Source of the DNA: Levilactobacillus mulengensis
GTDB lineage: Bacteria > Bacillota > Bacilli > Lactobacillales > Lactobacillaceae
Assembly (NCBI RefSeq): GCF_003946045.1
Contig: NZ_RHNW01000006.1
Location: forward strand, 112,749-176,748
Reading direction: 5' to 3'
Length of the DNA: 64,000 nucleotides
Shown: piece by piece, positions 9,746-21,600 of the stretch
Layout: each line of letters opens with the position of its first letter
How positions within the stretch are numbered: position 1 is the first letter of the stretch
Made by a program: the position numbers and the translations under genes
The notes under the pieces: generated by a model
The model's database searches: none
What the model was told of the DNA's origin: nothing
The model's input: only the letters and a program-made list of their open reading frames with translations

Positions 9746-10594
9746 TTACATCTTAGAACCTTTACGGTGACGAACAATGAACTTCTCAGTCTTGTTCTTC
9801 TTAGAACGTGTCTTCTTACCAACAGTCTTCTTACCCCATGGAGAAAGAGGAGATGGTAAACCAACAGGTGCTTTACCTTCACCACCACCATGTGGGTGAT
9901 CGTTAGGGTTCATAACAGAACCACGAACGTGAGGACGTTGACCAGCCCAACGGTTACGGCCAGCTTTACCAACGTTAACTAATTCATGTTCTTCGTTACC
10001 TACGGCACCGATAGTTGCACGGTTAACGTTTAAGATCATCCGAACTTCACCGGAAGATAAACGAACTAACACGTACTTTTCGTCGTTAGCTTTACCTAAC
10101 AATTGAGCTGAAGTACCAGCAGAACGGACCAATTGGCCACCCTTACCAGGCTTCAATTCGATGTTGTGAATGACAGTCCCAAAAGGAATGTTCTTCAATG
10201 GTAAAGTGTTACCGACCTTGATATCAGCTTCTGGACCAGATTGAACTTGTGCGCCAACCTTTAAGCCCTTAGGTGCAATGATGTATGACTTAACACCATC
10301 AGCGTAAACTAATAATGCAATGTTAGCAGTCCGGTTAGGATCATATTCGATAGCCTTAACCGTTGCTGGAACATCATCCTTAATCCGCTTGAAATCGATG
10401 ATCCGGTATTGACGCTTGTTACCACCGCCACGATGACGGACAGTCATCTTACCAGCGTTGTTACGGCCAGCAGAGTGACTTTGTGAATCAAGCAATGACT
10501 TTTCAGGAGTCGTCTTAGTGATGACGTCTTTGTAAACCAAGCTCGTCATGTTACGACGACCATTGCTTGTTGGTTTGTATTTCTTAATCGCCAC
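9746..10594 (-). CDS. rplB: 50S ribosomal protein L2
   Basis: L2 is needed for subunit joining and peptidyl-transferase function. The 282-residue product starts with GTG ([15 protein letters not shown]). The conserved C-terminal [15 protein letters not shown] (about residues 228-242) includes the histidine implicated near the peptidyl-transferase centre. The length is a few residues above the common 275-279. Order rplW-rplB-rpsS. Confidence 0.97.
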   Translation of the reverse strand: MAIKKYKPTSNGRRNMTSLVYKDVITKTTPEKSLLDSQSHSAGRNNAGKMTVRHRGGGNKRQYRIIDFKRIKDDVPATVKAIEYDPNRTANIALLVYADGVKSYIIAPKGLKVGAQVQSGPEADIKVGNTLPLKNIPFGTVIHNIELKPGKGGQLVRSAGTSAQLLGKANDEKYVLVRLSSGEVRMILNVNRATIGAVGNEEHELVNVGKAGRNRWAGQRPHVRGSVMNPNDHPHGGGEGKAPVGLPSPLSPWGKKTVGKKTRSKKNKTEKFIVRHRKGSKM

Positions 10595-10620
10595 GTTATT
10601 TCCCTCCTATATCTGAGATT

Positions 10621-10908
10621 TTATTCTTCGTTGAATAACTTGATTTCTTTTGAGTCGGCAGATAAGCTGACAATGGCCTTACGACGCTTCTTAGTGTAGC
10701 CTTCGTAACGTCCTTGACGCTTCTTCTTACCCTTCAAATTCATGATGTTAACTTTAACAACCTTGACGTCAAAGATGTCTTCTACGGCATGCTTGACTTG
10801 AGTCTTGGTTGCTCGTACGTCAACGTCAAAGGTGTAACGCTTGTCGTCCATAGTTGCCATCGTAGCTTCGGTAACAACTGGGCGTAAGATAATGTCACGT
10901 GATTCCAT
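10621..10908 (-). CDS. rplW: 50S ribosomal protein L23
   Basis: L23 forms part of the exit site and binds trigger factor and SRP. The 95-residue product has [26 protein letters not shown] (about residues 26-51) and the basic [22 protein letters not shown] loop. The start codon shares its A with the stop of rplD (overlap of one base), so coupling is likely. Confidence 0.97.
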   Translation of the reverse strand: MESRDIILRPVVTEATMATMDDKRYTFDVDVRATKTQVKHAVEDIFDVKVVKVNIMNLKGKKKRQGRYEGYTKKRRKAIVSLSADSKEIKLFNEE

Positions 10909-11531
10909 TATGCGAGCACCTCCTCTACTTGAGAAAGAGCTGGTTGGGTAATCACTAACTTGTCCGCATCAGCGATATCAAGGACATTCAAGCTCTTGGC
11001 TGGAATAACCTTAACGTTTGCTAAGTTACGGGCTGCTAAAGCAGCAGTTACGTTGTCGTCTTCAAGGACAACTAACGTCTTAGTAGTGACATTCAAACCA
11101 GCCAACACTGCAGCGAATTCTTTCGTCTTAGGTGCATCGAATGCTAAGCCATCAAGAACGACTAAGCTTTCATCAAGAACCTTTTGAGAAAGAACTGACT
11201 TCAATGCTAAACGGCCAACCTTCTTAGGAAGGCGGTAACTGTATGAACGAGGGGTTGGTCCAAAGACCACACCACCACCGACCCATTGTGGGGAACGGAT
11301 GGAACCTTGACGGGCACGACCAGTACCCTTTTGACGCCATGGCTTCTTACCACCACCACGAACGGCACTCCGGTTTTTAACGGCGTGGGTTCCTTGGCGC
11401 ATGGAAGCTCGTTGCATCAAAATTGTGTCGAATACGACGTTGTCGTTAGGTTCGATGCCGAAGATATCAGCGTTCAAATCAACGTTGCCGTTTTGGCTAC
11501 CATCTTGTTTGTATAATGCTACGCTTGTCAT
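10908..11531 (-). CDS. rplD: 50S ribosomal protein L4
   Basis: L4 reaches the tunnel constriction opposite L22, and in many bacteria it autoregulates the S10 operon. The 207-residue product has the extended loop [23 protein letters not shown] (near residues 60-82), wild type in the macrolide-contact part. A candidate regulatory leader lies upstream of rpsJ. Overlaps rplW by one base. Confidence 0.97.
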   Translation of the reverse strand: MTSVALYKQDGSQNGNVDLNADIFGIEPNDNVVFDTILMQRASMRQGTHAVKNRSAVRGGGKKPWRQKGTGRARQGSIRSPQWVGGGVVFGPTPRSYSYRLPKKVGRLALKSVLSQKVLDESLVVLDGLAFDAPKTKEFAAVLAGLNVTTKTLVVLEDDNVTAALAARNLANVKVIPAKSLNVLDIADADKLVITQPALSQVEEVLA

Positions 11532-11552
11532 TTAATTATCCTCCCTTCCTAT

Positions 11553-12203
11553 TTAATTTTCAGAATGCTTTGGACGTGGTGGGCGAACAGCACTCTTAAC
11601 AGTAACGAGTGACTTGTTAGCACCAGGCACATTGCCCTTGATCAACAGAACGTTGTTATCAACGTCAGCTTTAACAATCACAAGGTTTTGGATAGTAACT
11701 TGTTTGTTACCCATCCGACCTGGAAGCTTCATACCAGGGAATACCCGGTTAATGATGGCACCCAGAGAACCTGGACGACGGTGGTAACGAGAACCATGGG
11801 CCATAGGGCCACGGCTTTGACCGTCTTTATGAATGTTACCTTGGTATCCATGACCTTTAGTGATACCAGTGACATCAACGATGTCTCCTGCTTGGAAGGT
11901 ATCAACTTTAACTTCGTCTGCTACCTTGTAATCTCCCAGCTCAACATCTCTGAATTCACGAATGAAGCGCTTAGGAGTCGTGTTTGCTTTTGCTACATGA
12001 CCTTGTTCGGGCTTGTTGCTGAGTACTTCACGCTTGTCTTGGTAACCAAGTTGAATGGCTTCGTAACCGTCGTTTTCCATTGTCTTAACTTGTAACACAA
12101 CGTTTGGCGTTGCTTCGACAACAGTAACGGGGATTAATTCGCCAGCATCAGTGAAGACTTGCGTCATCCCGACCTTTTTCCCTAAGATTCCTTTAGTGGT
12201 CAT
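11553..12203 (-). CDS. rplC: 50S ribosomal protein L3
   Basis: L3 organises the 3' end of 23S rRNA and starts 50S assembly; its central loop reaches the peptidyl-transferase centre. The 216-residue product has the conserved [19 protein letters not shown] (about residues 129-147) and begins [17 protein letters not shown]. It is second in the S10 operon, after rpsJ. Confidence 0.97.
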   Translation of the reverse strand: MTTKGILGKKVGMTQVFTDAGELIPVTVVEATPNVVLQVKTMENDGYEAIQLGYQDKREVLSNKPEQGHVAKANTTPKRFIREFRDVELGDYKVADEVKVDTFQAGDIVDVTGITKGHGYQGNIHKDGQSRGPMAHGSRYHRRPGSLGAIINRVFPGMKLPGRMGNKQVTIQNLVIVKADVDNNVLLIKGNVPGANKSLVTVKSAVRPPRPKHSEN

Positions 12204-12248
12204 GAGTACACCTCCGATTATATTGTATTAATTTACTTGCTTTGAAAA

Positions 12249-12557
12249 TTATAACTTGATTTCGATATCAACACCGCTAGGCAGGTCAAGCTTCATTAAT
12301 GAGTCGACCGTCTTTGGCGTTGGGTTAACGATATCAATCAGACGCTTGTGCGTCCGCATTTCGAATTGTTCACGTGAGTCCTTAAACTTATGTGGTGAAC
12401 GTAATACGGTGTAGATCGTCCGTTCAGTTGGTAAAGGAATTGGACCTGAGATGCCGGCACCAGTTCTCTTTGCTGTTTCAACAATCTTGTCCGCTGATTG
12501 GTCAAGGATGCGATGTTCGTATGCCTTCAACCGAATCCGAATTTTTTGTTTTGCCAT
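12249..12557 (-). CDS. rpsJ: 30S ribosomal protein S10 (NusE)
   Basis: S10 is a 30S head protein and also acts as NusE in antitermination and NusG-mediated coupling. The 102-residue product has the signature [35 protein letters not shown] (residues about 38-72). It is the first gene of the S10 operon here, preceded by a 170-base structured leader and a strong promoter. Confidence 0.97.
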   Translation of the reverse strand: MAKQKIRIRLKAYEHRILDQSADKIVETAKRTGAGISGPIPLPTERTIYTVLRSPHKFKDSREQFEMRTHKRLIDIVNPTPKTVDSLMKLDLPSGVDIEIKL

Positions 12558-12726
12558 TGTGTTCCCTCCTTCGTCTATTTTAAAAATAAGACTAACTCCG
12601 TGGAAATTCCCGCCACGCCCTCATGGCAAAGCGGCCGGGCGTGTCGCAATCTCCCACATCATCGCTTAAGCTTTTGAACCGAACCCCCGGGGCATAAAAA
12701 TGCTCGGGGAAATACAGCACTTGACT
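12558..12726 (-). promoter_or_regulatory. Structured 5' leader of the S10 operon
   Basis: Between promoter and rpsJ the minus strand can form CACGCCC...GGGCGTG (paired bases about 12612-12645) and CCCCG-AGCAT...ATGC-CCGGGG (about 12683-12708). No T-tract follows either hairpin closely. In many bacteria L4 or another r-protein binds such a leader to reduce expression; I infer a comparable role but see no recognisable binding-site mimic. Confidence 0.45.
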
Positions 12727-12755
12727 ATCATACTAAATAAAACGCCGACTGACAA
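12727..12755 (-). promoter_or_regulatory. Promoter of the S10 (rpsJ) operon
   Basis: TTGTCA (12750-12755) and TATGAT (12727-12732) on the minus strand with exactly 17 bases between them. It lies about 170 bases before rpsJ and after the MATE gene, so it probably drives the whole S10-spc cluster. Confidence 0.75.
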
Positions 12756-12852
12756 GGGTTTTAACAGAATTTCTCAAATCTTTTTGTAAAAAACATTGAC
12801 AGCTTGATCCAAATCAATTTCAAAGTTAGGGGTCAGTTCGGTTGATTTGGAG

Positions 12853-14181
12853 TCAAACGCGGTTTCTTCTATTAAATAGGTGTCTTGCTAGTTCCCACCC
12901 AATTGCGCAGGTAAGAACGTCAGCAATTGGCTGTGCCCAGATAACACCATGGTATCCAGCGATGTGCGCGCCAATGACAATGGCCAGGTAGAACACGACT
13001 CCCTGCCGCGCAATCGACATGATAAAGGCCCCACTCGCCTTTCCCGTGCTTTGGAACACCGTCGTATATACCAGGACTGCCCCAACAAACGGCGTCGTTA
13101 GCAAGAACGCGCGCAACATATACGTCCCCGCAGTAATCACCGCAGTATTATGAAGGAACAGACCAATAATTTGTGGTGCGAAGACCATTAAGATGATGGC
13201 CAGTACTAGGGCATAGACAACCTCGACCATGAGATCAAAGTGTAAGATTTTTTTGAACCGTTCCATGTTCTTAGCACCGAACGTATAACCAATCAATGGC
13301 TGCGCCCCAAAGGCAAAACCGACCATCACCAACATCACGATCATATACACCTTAAGTACAATCCCCATCGCGGCCACGCGTGTTGGTCCGTAGTCCACCA
13401 GGTACCGATTTAAAACGGTCGTCCCAAATGCCTGCATGAGGTTCGTGATTGATCCTGGGATGCCGATAAACAGGACCTGACGTATCAGTACGCCATTAAT
13501 CCGACTCTGCTTCACATCAATCGAGATGACCTGGCAATAACGTTTCGTCAGAACAACCAAGACAATCGCAGAGACTGTGTAACCGATGACCGTTGCTAAT
13601 GCCGCACCGGCAGCCCCCATTCCCAGCGGAAAAATCAGAAGTGGATCCAATATAATGGTAATAACTGTACCGATCATTGTTCCAACCATAGACTGTGTCG
13701 CGAAACCTTCCGTTCGAATCAGATTGCCTGGAACGATGGAGACAATAATGGGCATCGCACCAATCGCCATGATGCTATAAAACTGTTTGGCGTACGCGTA
13801 CGTTGCCGGAGTCGCCCCCAACAATCGTAAAATGGGTCGCATAAAAATCAACAAGAGCACTGTCGTCACCAAACCAATGACCACCGCACCATAGAGGCAA
13901 AAACTGCTAACCCGACTGCTCGTTGCATAAGCCTTCTCACCCAGCAGTCGTGAGATTAATGAACTCCCACCTAGGCCAAAGATGTCACCCAAGGCGATTA
14001 ACAAGGAAAATAATGGCGTACACAGCGCGACACCTGCCACTAAGTTGGTGTTCTGGGTTTGCGAAACGAAGAACGTGTCGGCCAAATTGTAAATCATGCT
14101 GGCAACCATCGCAAGAACGACCGGTAACGCCAGCTTAAAATACGCCCGGGGAATCGGAGCGCGTTCGAATAACTCTTCCAT
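12853..14181 (-). CDS. MATE-family efflux transporter
   Basis: A 442-residue multidrug/toxin extrusion (MATE) transporter that moves organic cations or metabolites out in exchange for Na+ or H+. It shows about twelve hydrophobic segments and two similar halves (PRAYFKLALPVVLAMVASMIYNLADTFFVS at the N-terminus, the usual first helix of this family). It lies between fusA and rpsJ, breaking the str-S10 junction, on the same strand but with gaps of 170 bases or more on both sides, so it is probably its own unit. The substrate cannot be told from sequence. Confidence 0.88.
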   Translation of the reverse strand: MEELFERAPIPRAYFKLALPVVLAMVASMIYNLADTFFVSQTQNTNLVAGVALCTPLFSLLIALGDIFGLGGSSLISRLLGEKAYATSSRVSSFCLYGAVVIGLVTTVLLLIFMRPILRLLGATPATYAYAKQFYSIMAIGAMPIIVSIVPGNLIRTEGFATQSMVGTMIGTVITIILDPLLIFPLGMGAAGAALATVIGYTVSAIVLVVLTKRYCQVISIDVKQSRINGVLIRQVLFIGIPGSITNLMQAFGTTVLNRYLVDYGPTRVAAMGIVLKVYMIVMLVMVGFAFGAQPLIGYTFGAKNMERFKKILHFDLMVEVVYALVLAIILMVFAPQIIGLFLHNTAVITAGTYMLRAFLLTTPFVGAVLVYTTVFQSTGKASGAFIMSIARQGVVFYLAIVIGAHIAGYHGVIWAQPIADVLTCAIGWELARHLFNRRNRV

Positions 14182-14293
14182 AACTCACTCTCCAATACTT
14201 GAGGTCCGCGTGACGCTTACACACACAGATTATTATAACGCAAGACACCACGCTCTGTGACGACGAGTTCCCATGAGTTTTTTCCATTTTTCC

Positions 14294-14332
14294 CATAAAA
14301 AAAAAACGCCCAACCCGGAGGTCAGACGTTTC
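14294..14332 (-). terminator. Intrinsic terminator of the str operon (after fusA)
   Basis: On the minus strand AACGTCTGACC pairs with GGTTGGGCGTT and is followed by a run of ten T. It lies about 20 bases after the fusA stop. Confidence 0.85.
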
Positions 14333-14353
14333 TTGATAGAGAGTGAGGACAGA

Positions 14354-16453
14354 CTAGTCTTCGACTGGAGTGCCGCCATTCTTCTTGATAATGTCAGCTT
14401 GAACACTCTTAGGCGTTGGTTCGTAGTGGTCAAACGTCATGGTAAAGGTACCACGACCTTGAGATGCAGAACGTAACGTCGTCGCGTAACCAAACATTTC
14501 AGATAACGGAACGAATGAATGAATCATTTGTGCGTTACCACGTGCTTCCATACCATCAACCTTACCACGACGAGCGGTAACTTGGCCCATGATATCACCC
14601 ATGTATTCTTCAGGAACCAAGATATCAACCTTCATGATTGGTTCAAGAATAACAGGGCCGGCAGTTTGGACAGCCTTCCGTAAAGCCAATGATGCAGCAA
14701 CCTTGAAGGCTGCTTCACTAGAATCGACTTCATGGTAACTACCATCGTATAACTTGGCCTTAACGTCAACCAATGGGTAACCGGCTAAGACACCGTTTGC
14801 CATGGCTTCTTTCAGACCTTGGTCAACTGAAGGGATAAATTCACGAGGAACAACCCCACCAACGATAGCGTCTTCGAATTCGTAACCCTTACCACGTTCG
14901 TTAGGGGTGAATTCGATCCAAACGTCACCATATTGACCTTTACCACCAGATTGGCGAACAAACTTACCTTGGACCTTAGTTGACTTCGTGAAAGCTTCAC
15001 GGTAGGCAACTTGTGGGGCACCAATGTTAGCTTCAACCTTGAATTCACGCTTCATCCGATCGATGATGATATCCAAAGCAAGTTCACCCATCCCGGCAAG
15101 CAAAGTTTCACCAGTTTCAGGGTTCGTTTCAGCCTTTAAAGTTGGGTCTTCTTCAGAAAGCTTTTGAAGAGCAACGTTCATTTTGGCTTGGTCAGCCTTC
15201 GTCTTTGGTTCAATGGCAACCTGAATAACTGGTTCTGGGAAGTCCATTGATTCCAAATGAAGTGGGTGATCTGGGTCAGTCAAAGAGTCACCAGTAGTGG
15301 TGTTCTTCAAACCGATGGCCCCAGCGATATCACCGGAGAAGACTTCTGGAATTTCTTGACGGTGATTTGAATGCATTTGCAGCAAACGACCAACACGTTC
15401 ACGCTTGTCCTTCGTCGCGTTTAAGACGTAAGAACCAGCTTCCAGAGTACCGGAGTAAACCCGGATGTAAGTCAAACGACCAACGAATGGGTCAGTGGCA
15501 ACCTTAAATGCTAAGGCAGCGAATGGCGCATCATCATCGGCACGTAATTCAACGGCTTCTTCAGTATCAGGAACAGTGGCGTTGTAAGGCTTAACATCCA
15601 ATGGGGATGGTAAGTAGTCCACAACGGCATCCATCAACATCTGAACACCTTTATCCTTGAAGGCAGAACCGGCGAAGACTGGGAATAATTCCAGCTTCAA
15701 CGTTGCCCGACGGATAGCGGCTTTCAGTTCAGCCTTGGTGATTTCTTCACCTTCAAGGTACTTTTCCATGATTTCATCGTCAACATCAGCGACGCTTTCG
15801 ATCATAGCTTCATGACGCTTTTGGGCTTCTTCCTTCATGTCGTCTGGAATATCAACGGTATCCCAGTCGGCACCTAAGGTATCCTTGTCGTAAACGTAGG
15901 CTTTCATTTCAATCAAGTCTACGACACCGGCAAAGTCATCTTCAGCACCAATAGCCATTTGTAAGGCTAAGGCGTTCGCTTGTAAGCGTTCGTGGATAGA
16001 GTTAACTGAGAAGTCGAAGTCGGCACCCAGCTTATCCATCTTGTTAACGAACACGATACGAGGAACATCGAAATCTGAGGCTTGACGCCAAACAGTTTCG
16101 GTTTGAGGTTCAACACCGGCTTGACCGTCTAAGACGGCTACGGCACCATCAAGCACACGCAGGGAACGTTCAACTTCAACAGTGAAGTCCACGTGTCCTG
16201 GGGTGTCAATGATGTTAATCCGGTGACCCTTCCATTCCGCAGTGGTAGCGGCAGAAGTGATCGTAATACCCCGTTCTTGTTCTTGTTCCATCCAGTCCAT
16301 TTGTGAAGCCCCATCATGGGTTTCACCAATCTTATGGATTTTACCAGTATAATACAGGATACGCTCAGTAGTCGTCGTCTTCCCGGCATCAATATGAGCC
16401 ATGATACCGATGTTACGAGTCTTCTCAAGCGGAAATTCACGAGTATTAGCCAT
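14354..16453 (-). CDS. fusA: Elongation factor G
   Basis: EF-G is the GTPase that drives tRNA-mRNA translocation and, with RRF, ribosome recycling. I use ATG 16453 ([16 protein letters not shown], 699 residues), which has GAGAGGAG upstream; a longer frame exists but has no ribosome site. Motifs: P-loop AHIDAGKTT at residues 19-27, [13 protein letters not shown]. Domains II-V are complete to the C-terminus. It is the last gene of the rpsL-rpsG-fusA operon; tuf is not here, as is usual in lactobacilli. Confidence 0.97.
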   Translation of the reverse strand: MANTREFPLEKTRNIGIMAHIDAGKTTTTERILYYTGKIHKIGETHDGASQMDWMEQEQERGITITSAATTAEWKGHRINIIDTPGHVDFTVEVERSLRVLDGAVAVLDGQAGVEPQTETVWRQASDFDVPRIVFVNKMDKLGADFDFSVNSIHERLQANALALQMAIGAEDDFAGVVDLIEMKAYVYDKDTLGADWDTVDIPDDMKEEAQKRHEAMIESVADVDDEIMEKYLEGEEITKAELKAAIRRATLKLELFPVFAGSAFKDKGVQMLMDAVVDYLPSPLDVKPYNATVPDTEEAVELRADDDAPFAALAFKVATDPFVGRLTYIRVYSGTLEAGSYVLNATKDKRERVGRLLQMHSNHRQEIPEVFSGDIAGAIGLKNTTTGDSLTDPDHPLHLESMDFPEPVIQVAIEPKTKADQAKMNVALQKLSEEDPTLKAETNPETGETLLAGMGELALDIIIDRMKREFKVEANIGAPQVAYREAFTKSTKVQGKFVRQSGGKGQYGDVWIEFTPNERGKGYEFEDAIVGGVVPREFIPSVDQGLKEAMANGVLAGYPLVDVKAKLYDGSYHEVDSSEAAFKVAASLALRKAVQTAGPVILEPIMKVDILVPEEYMGDIMGQVTARRGKVDGMEARGNAQMIHSFVPLSEMFGYATTLRSASQGRGTFTMTFDHYEPTPKSVQADIIKKNGGTPVED

Positions 16454-16643
16454 GATTAATGTGTAACTCCTCTCAAAATTGATCGTAGATTGTGCCAAAA
16501 AGTGACTACTAACATCGCAATTGATTTTAGTAGCCACCTCTGGATTAAAGGATTACTCCCTTAAGTTAGCAGCAAGTAGTCCTCAGGACACGTTGCTTTT
16601 AACATTTTATCACACTACAAGCAAAGCAGTGCGATAGCTGCTC

Positions 16644-17114
16644 TTACCAGCGGTAGTGAGCGAAGGCACGGTTGGCATCAGCCATCCGGTGGGTGTCTTC
16701 ACGCTTCTTAACGGCAGCACCGGTGTTGTTAGCAGCGTCCATGATTTCACGAGCAAGTCGTTCAACCATCGTGTGTTCGCCGCGTAAACGAGAGTACTGA
16801 ACCATCCAACGAAGACCTAACGTCGTCCGACGGTCTGGCCGAACTTCGATAGGAACTTGGTAGTTTGACCCACCAACACGCCGAGCCTTAACTTCCAAGA
16901 CTGGCATAACGTTCTTCATTGCTTCTTCGAAGACTTCCACTGGATCGTTGCCAGTTTCGTTCTTAATGATGTCGAAGGCACCATAAATGATTTTAGTTGA
17001 AGTTCCACGTTTCCCATCCATCATCGTATGGTTGATCAGACGAGTGACCAACTTTGAATTGTAAATTGGATCAGGAAGGACTTCACGCTTTTGTACGTTT
17101 CCTTTTCTAGGCAT
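16644..17114 (-). CDS. rpsG: 30S ribosomal protein S7
   Basis: S7 organises the 30S head and touches the E-site tRNA. The 156-residue product has the family stretch [27 protein letters not shown] (about residues 78-104) and ends [16 protein letters not shown] 190-base gap precedes fusA with a possible GTCCTgAGGAC hairpin but no T-run, so read-through to fusA is expected. Confidence 0.97.
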   Translation of the reverse strand: MPRKGNVQKREVLPDPIYNSKLVTRLINHTMMDGKRGTSTKIIYGAFDIIKNETGNDPVEVFEEAMKNVMPVLEVKARRVGGSNYQVPIEVRPDRRTTLGLRWMVQYSRLRGEHTMVERLAREIMDAANNTGAAVKKREDTHRMADANRAFAHYRW

Positions 17115-17198
17115 TGATAATATCCTCCTTGAAATGCTGTTACAGGTTAGTCGACGGCAACCGTGCGCCTAACCCTTCTTATATCTAGTAGTCTCGGT

Positions 17199-17612
17199 CT
17201 AGTCCTTAGGCTTCTTGGTACCGTACTTAGAACGACCTTGACGACGGTCAGTAACACCGGCAGTATCGAGGGCACCACGGATAATGTGGTAACGAACCCC
17301 AGGTAAATCCTTAACCCGGCCGCCCCGGATAAGCACAACACTATGTTCTTGAAGGTTGTGACCAATACCAGGAATGTAAGCAGTCACTTCAATTAAGTTT
17401 GACAACCGCACACGTGCATATTTACGTAAAGCAGAGTTAGGCTTCTTTGGTGTCATGGTACCGACACGAGTAGCAACCCCACGCTTTTGTGGAGCTGGAT
17501 TCTTAACTTGAGCTTTTTTGAAACTGTTATACCCGTAGTTTAAAGCTGGGGCATCTGATTTAGAACTTTTAGATTTACGACCTTTACGCACCAATTGGTT
17601 GATAGTAGGCAT
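17199..17612 (-). CDS. rpsL: 30S ribosomal protein S12
   Basis: S12 controls decoding accuracy. The 137-residue product carries the longer Gram-positive N-terminal insert ([20 protein letters not shown]). It keeps both lysines of [11 protein letters not shown] (K56, K57) and the [10 protein letters not shown] loop, so the sites where streptomycin-resistance changes usually fall look wild type. First gene of the str operon, with AAGGAGGAC before its ATG. Confidence 0.97.
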   Translation of the reverse strand: MPTINQLVRKGRKSKSSKSDAPALNYGYNSFKKAQVKNPAPQKRGVATRVGTMTPKKPNSALRKYARVRLSNLIEVTAYIPGIGHNLQEHSVVLIRGGRVKDLPGVRYHIIRGALDTAGVTDRRQGRSKYGTKKPKD

Positions 17613-17793
17613 CTAAATAGTCCTCCTTTCCGTATTCTTTCTAGAGTTTTAAGTCCACACATCCAGGTGGTTCATTTTCCTGCAAAGAAAAAAGACGACC
17701 CATGTGGAGATTTAATTGAAGTGTCCTCCCCGCCGTCAGTCAGCATGTCCGGTAATGAATACCCGAGACCTGTCTGCGAAAAGCACCTTGAAT

Positions 17794-17822
17794 AGAATAC
17801 CATGCCAGAAAACGCCTGTCAA
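17794..17822 (-). promoter_or_regulatory. Promoter of the str operon
   Basis: Minus-strand TTGACA (17817-17822) and TATTCT (17794-17799), 17 bases apart. It lies about 180 bases upstream of rpsL. The leader between them contains an 18-base region around 17738-17760 that can pair locally. The promoter lies just before the true start of the divergent comC gene, so the two transcripts start within about 100 bases of each other. Confidence 0.75.
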
Positions 17823-17894
17823 CCAACCATGGCCGAATTTTGCAGAAACATTTCGGCTTTTTTTACGGAGTTAACCTATAGAGGTGAAACTTTC

Positions 17895-18545
17895 ATGACA
17901 CTTATTCTATTCATTTACGGTACTTGTATTGGCTCCTGGCTAACGGCCATGGCAGACCGGTACGCCACAAACACGTCCCCTTTCTATCCAGCTTCGCACT
18001 GTGATACCTGTCAAACGCCCCTAGCTCACTGGCAACTGGTTCCCGTGTGCAGTTACCTGCTACTTCGTGGACGGTGTCATTACTGTCACGCGTCAATCCC
18101 CGCAACGACGTTCATCATGGAAGTCACCGTCGGCCTCCTGTTAACGACGTTGCACCCAACGACAAGCACTCGGCTAATCTGGTTAGGACTATGGGGCTTC
18201 GCTGCACTCTGTGATGCACGCACCCAAACTTTTCCCGGCTGGATCAGTTACGCAACCTTGCCCCTCGTTCTCTGGGGGCACCCCCCACTCGTCGTGCTAT
18301 TGACCTTAACCGCTGCACTATGCATCCGTGTCCTGTGGCCACACTGGCGCCAACCTTTACTTGGCGACGGCGATTTTGAAATGATGCTCAGCTACCTTCT
18401 ACTCTGGGGAATGACCGCGACTGCCCGCTGGATCTTATTAGCCAGCACGTTGGCCCTTCTGCAACGAAATGCGCCACGTCGCATCGCTTTTCTCCCCTAT
18501 TTAGTCATCAGTGCGGTTTGCTGGTGGCTATTGGCAGACGCCTGA
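17895..18545 (+). CDS. comC: Prepilin peptidase (type 4 prepilin-like leader peptidase), ComC/PilD family
   Basis: A membrane aspartic protease that cuts and methylates type IV prepilin-like proteins, here probably the ComG pseudopilins of the DNA-uptake machine. I choose ATG 17895 (216 residues), with GAGGTGA 9 bases before; an upstream in-frame ATG exists without a ribosome site. Visible are the N-terminal GSWLTAMADRY, the cytosolic zinc motif CDTC...CHYC, the first catalytic aspartate in DARTQTFPG, and the second in GDGDFEMM. It is the only plus-strand gene in the ribosomal/rpo half and converges on rpoC. The same insertion between rpoC and rpsL is, to my memory, seen in other lactobacilli. 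Confidence 0.88.
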   Translation: MTLILFIYGTCIGSWLTAMADRYATNTSPFYPASHCDTCQTPLAHWQLVPVCSYLLLRGRCHYCHASIPATTFIMEVTVGLLLTTLHPTTSTRLIWLGLWGFAALCDARTQTFPGWISYATLPLVLWGHPPLVVLLTLTAALCIRVLWPHWRQPLLGDGDFEMMLSYLLLWGMTATARWILLASTLALLQRNAPRRIAFLPYLVISAVCWWLLADA

Positions 18546-18575
18546 TGGCTCGAACACAACGTAAAAATCAGACCA

Positions 18576-18607
18576 ATACAAAAAGGACCCGCCATCACTG
18601 GCGAGCC
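18576..18607 (-). terminator. Terminator of rpoBC, possibly shared with comC
   Basis: Minus strand GGGCTCGCCA-GTGA-TGGCGGGTCC followed by TTTTT. The hairpin lies between two convergent stops; on the plus strand the trailing sequence is not T-rich, so it works best for rpoC. Confidence 0.75.
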
Positions 18608-18631
18608 CCCGACCACGTTGCCTAGTTGTCA

Positions 18632-21600
18632 CTAAGCCTGTGAGTCTTCTTGCATTTGTTTTTCTAAGTCGCTGATGGAGTAGACGCCTTCGGTTGACGT
18701 ACCGCCAACTTCCTTGGGCTTGATCTGACGGTAATCTGGCATCCCAGTCCCGGCAGGAATAATCTTCCCAATAATAACGTTTTCCTTCAAACCAACCAGT
18801 GGATCGTTCTTGCCCCGAATAGCTGCATCGGTCAAGACACGCGTCGTTTCCTGGAAGGATGCGGCTGACAAGAAACTGTTCGTTTCCAAGGCAGCCTTGG
18901 TAATCCCCAAGATAACTGGACGTGCGGTAGCGGCAATGCCACCATCGATCAACGTCTGGTAGTTAGCGCGACGGAAGTCTTGAATATCCATCAAAGTACC
19001 AGGTAAGACATCAGTGTCACCTGGGTCCATGATGCGGACCTTCCGTAGCATCTGACGAACCATGATTTCCACGTGCTTATCACTGATAGCAACACCTTGC
19101 ATCCGGTAAACACGTTGAACTTCACCTAAGATGTAAGTTTCAGTTGATAAGACATCGCGAACCCGCAGCATTTCCTTAGGATCAACAGACCCATAGTTCA
19201 ATGCAGAACCACGGTGGATAAAGTCGCCTTCAGTAACCCGCATGCGAGCAGTGATCGGTAACGTGTAACTCCGCGTATCGGCTTCACCCTTAATGGTGAT
19301 TTCCTTGGTCCGTTCAGCTGGGTTTTCTTCGATTGATTCAACCGTCCCAGTAACTTCGGTAATCTCAGCTTTACCTTTAGGGTTCCGAGATTCAAATAAT
19401 TCTTGAACACGAGGAAGCCCTTGGGTAATATCTTCGTTCCCGGCAACACCACCGGTATGGAAGTTACGCATGGTCAGCTGGGTCCCAGGTTCACCGATAG
19501 ATTGTGCGGCAACAGTCCCGACAGCTTCACCAACTTCAACTTCGTCACCAGTAGCCATGTTCCGGCCATAACAATGTTCGCAGACACCATGTTCAGTGTT
19601 GCAAGTAAAGGCAGAACGAATGGTAACTTCTTCGACACCGGCATCAACAATCTTTTGAGCCGTGTCTTCAACGATCATTTGGTTCTTAGGAACGATAACG
19701 TCCCCAGTCTTTGGATCGTAGACGGTCTTTTGGGTGTAACGCCCTAAGATCCGGTCGTACAATGGTTCGATCATTTCGTTTCCATCAGTGATGGCACGAA
19801 TCTTCAAACCACGGTCAGTCCCACAATCCTTTTCCCGAATGATAACGTCTTGGGCAACATCGACCAACCGCCGAGTCAGATAACCTGAGTTGGCAGTCTT
19901 GAGGGCCGTATCGGTCATCCCTTTACGGGCCCCATGGGTCGAGATAAACATTTCCATCACAGACAGGCCTTCACGGAAGTTAGACGTGATAGGCAGCTCC
20001 ATGATGTCACCACTAGGTGCGGCCATCAGGCCACGCATACCGGCAAGCTGCGTAAAGTTAGAAATGTTCCCCCGGGCACCAGAATCACTCATCATAAAGA
20101 TAGGGTTCTGTTGGTCAAAACTGTGAATCAAGGCGTTTTGAATGTCGTCCTTGGCATCGTTCCAGATACCAATAACCCGTTCGTAACGTTCATGATCCGT
20201 AATCAATCCACGACGGAATTGCTTCGTGACCGTGGCAACTTGCTTGTGGGCAGCGTCGATGATTTCTGGCTTTTCTTTCAAGTCGGTAACATCGACCATC
20301 CCAACCGTCAAACCAGACTTAGTTGATTCGTCGTAACCCAAGTCCTTGATCCGGTCAAGCAGTTCTGAAGTAGCCGTAACTTTGTATTGTTGGTAAACGG
20401 CAGCAATGATATCGGACAAGAAGCCCTTCTTGAATGGTCCAATGATTTCTGCATTTTGCAGGTAATCATGAATGTCTTCACCTGGTTCCAAGAAGTACTT
20501 ATCTGGAACGGCACCGTTCAAGTTCGTGCTAGTTGGTTCGTTCAAGTATGGGAATGACTTAGGCAGGATGTTGTTGAAGATTAACTTCCCAACGGTCGTC
20601 ACCATAATCTTGCTACGTTGTTCGTCAGTAAATGGCTTGTCTGGCATGGAAGAAACCTGAACACCAACACGACTGTGCCAGTGAACCAGGCCGTTCCGGT
20701 AAGCCAGAACAGCTTCGTTGAGGTCGGTAAAGATCATGCCTTCCCCTTCACGGTTAGTTTCTTCCATGGTCAGGTAGTAGTTCCCGATAACCATATCTTG
20801 AGAAGGCGCAACAACTGGCTTACCACTGGCAGGAGCCAGAATATGGTGAGCAGCCAACATCAGCAAACGTGCTTCAGCTTGTGCTTCGTCAGATAAAGGC
20901 ACGTGAATGGCCATTTGGTCCCCATCGAAATCGGCATTGTAAGCTTCACAAGCCAATGGGTGAAGACGCATAGCTTTACCACTAACCAAGACTGGTTCGA
21001 ACGCTTGAATCCCCAAACGGTGAAGCGTAGGGGCCCGGTTCAACAGAACAGGGTGTTCCTTGATGACATCTTCCAAAACGTTAAAGACATCATCATCTTC
21101 ACGGTCGATTTGACGCTTAGCGTTCTTAATGTTTGAAGCCAACCCACGGGCAACCAATTCCTTCATGATGAATGGCCGGAATAATTCCAAAGCCATTGGC
21201 ACTGGCAGACCCATTTGGTTGAACTTGAGGGAAGGACCTACGTCAATAACGGAACGACCAGAGTAGTCAACCCGCTTCCCTAACAAGTTTTGACGGAAAC
21301 GTCCTTGCTTCCCTTTCAACATGTGTGAAAGAGACTTCAATGGACGGTTACCAGGACCAGCCACTGGACGGCCACGACGACCGTTATCGATCAAGGCGTC
21401 AACGGCTTCTTGGAGCATCCGCTTTTCGTTTTGAACGATGATTCCAGGCGCATTTAAGTCCAGTAAACGCTTCAACCGGCTGTTCCGGTTGATAACCCGC
21501 CGGTACAAATCGTTCAGGTCAGACGTCGCGAAACGACCACCTTCGAGTTGTACCATTGGACGAAGATCAGGTGGGATTACCGGAATAGCATCCATTACCA

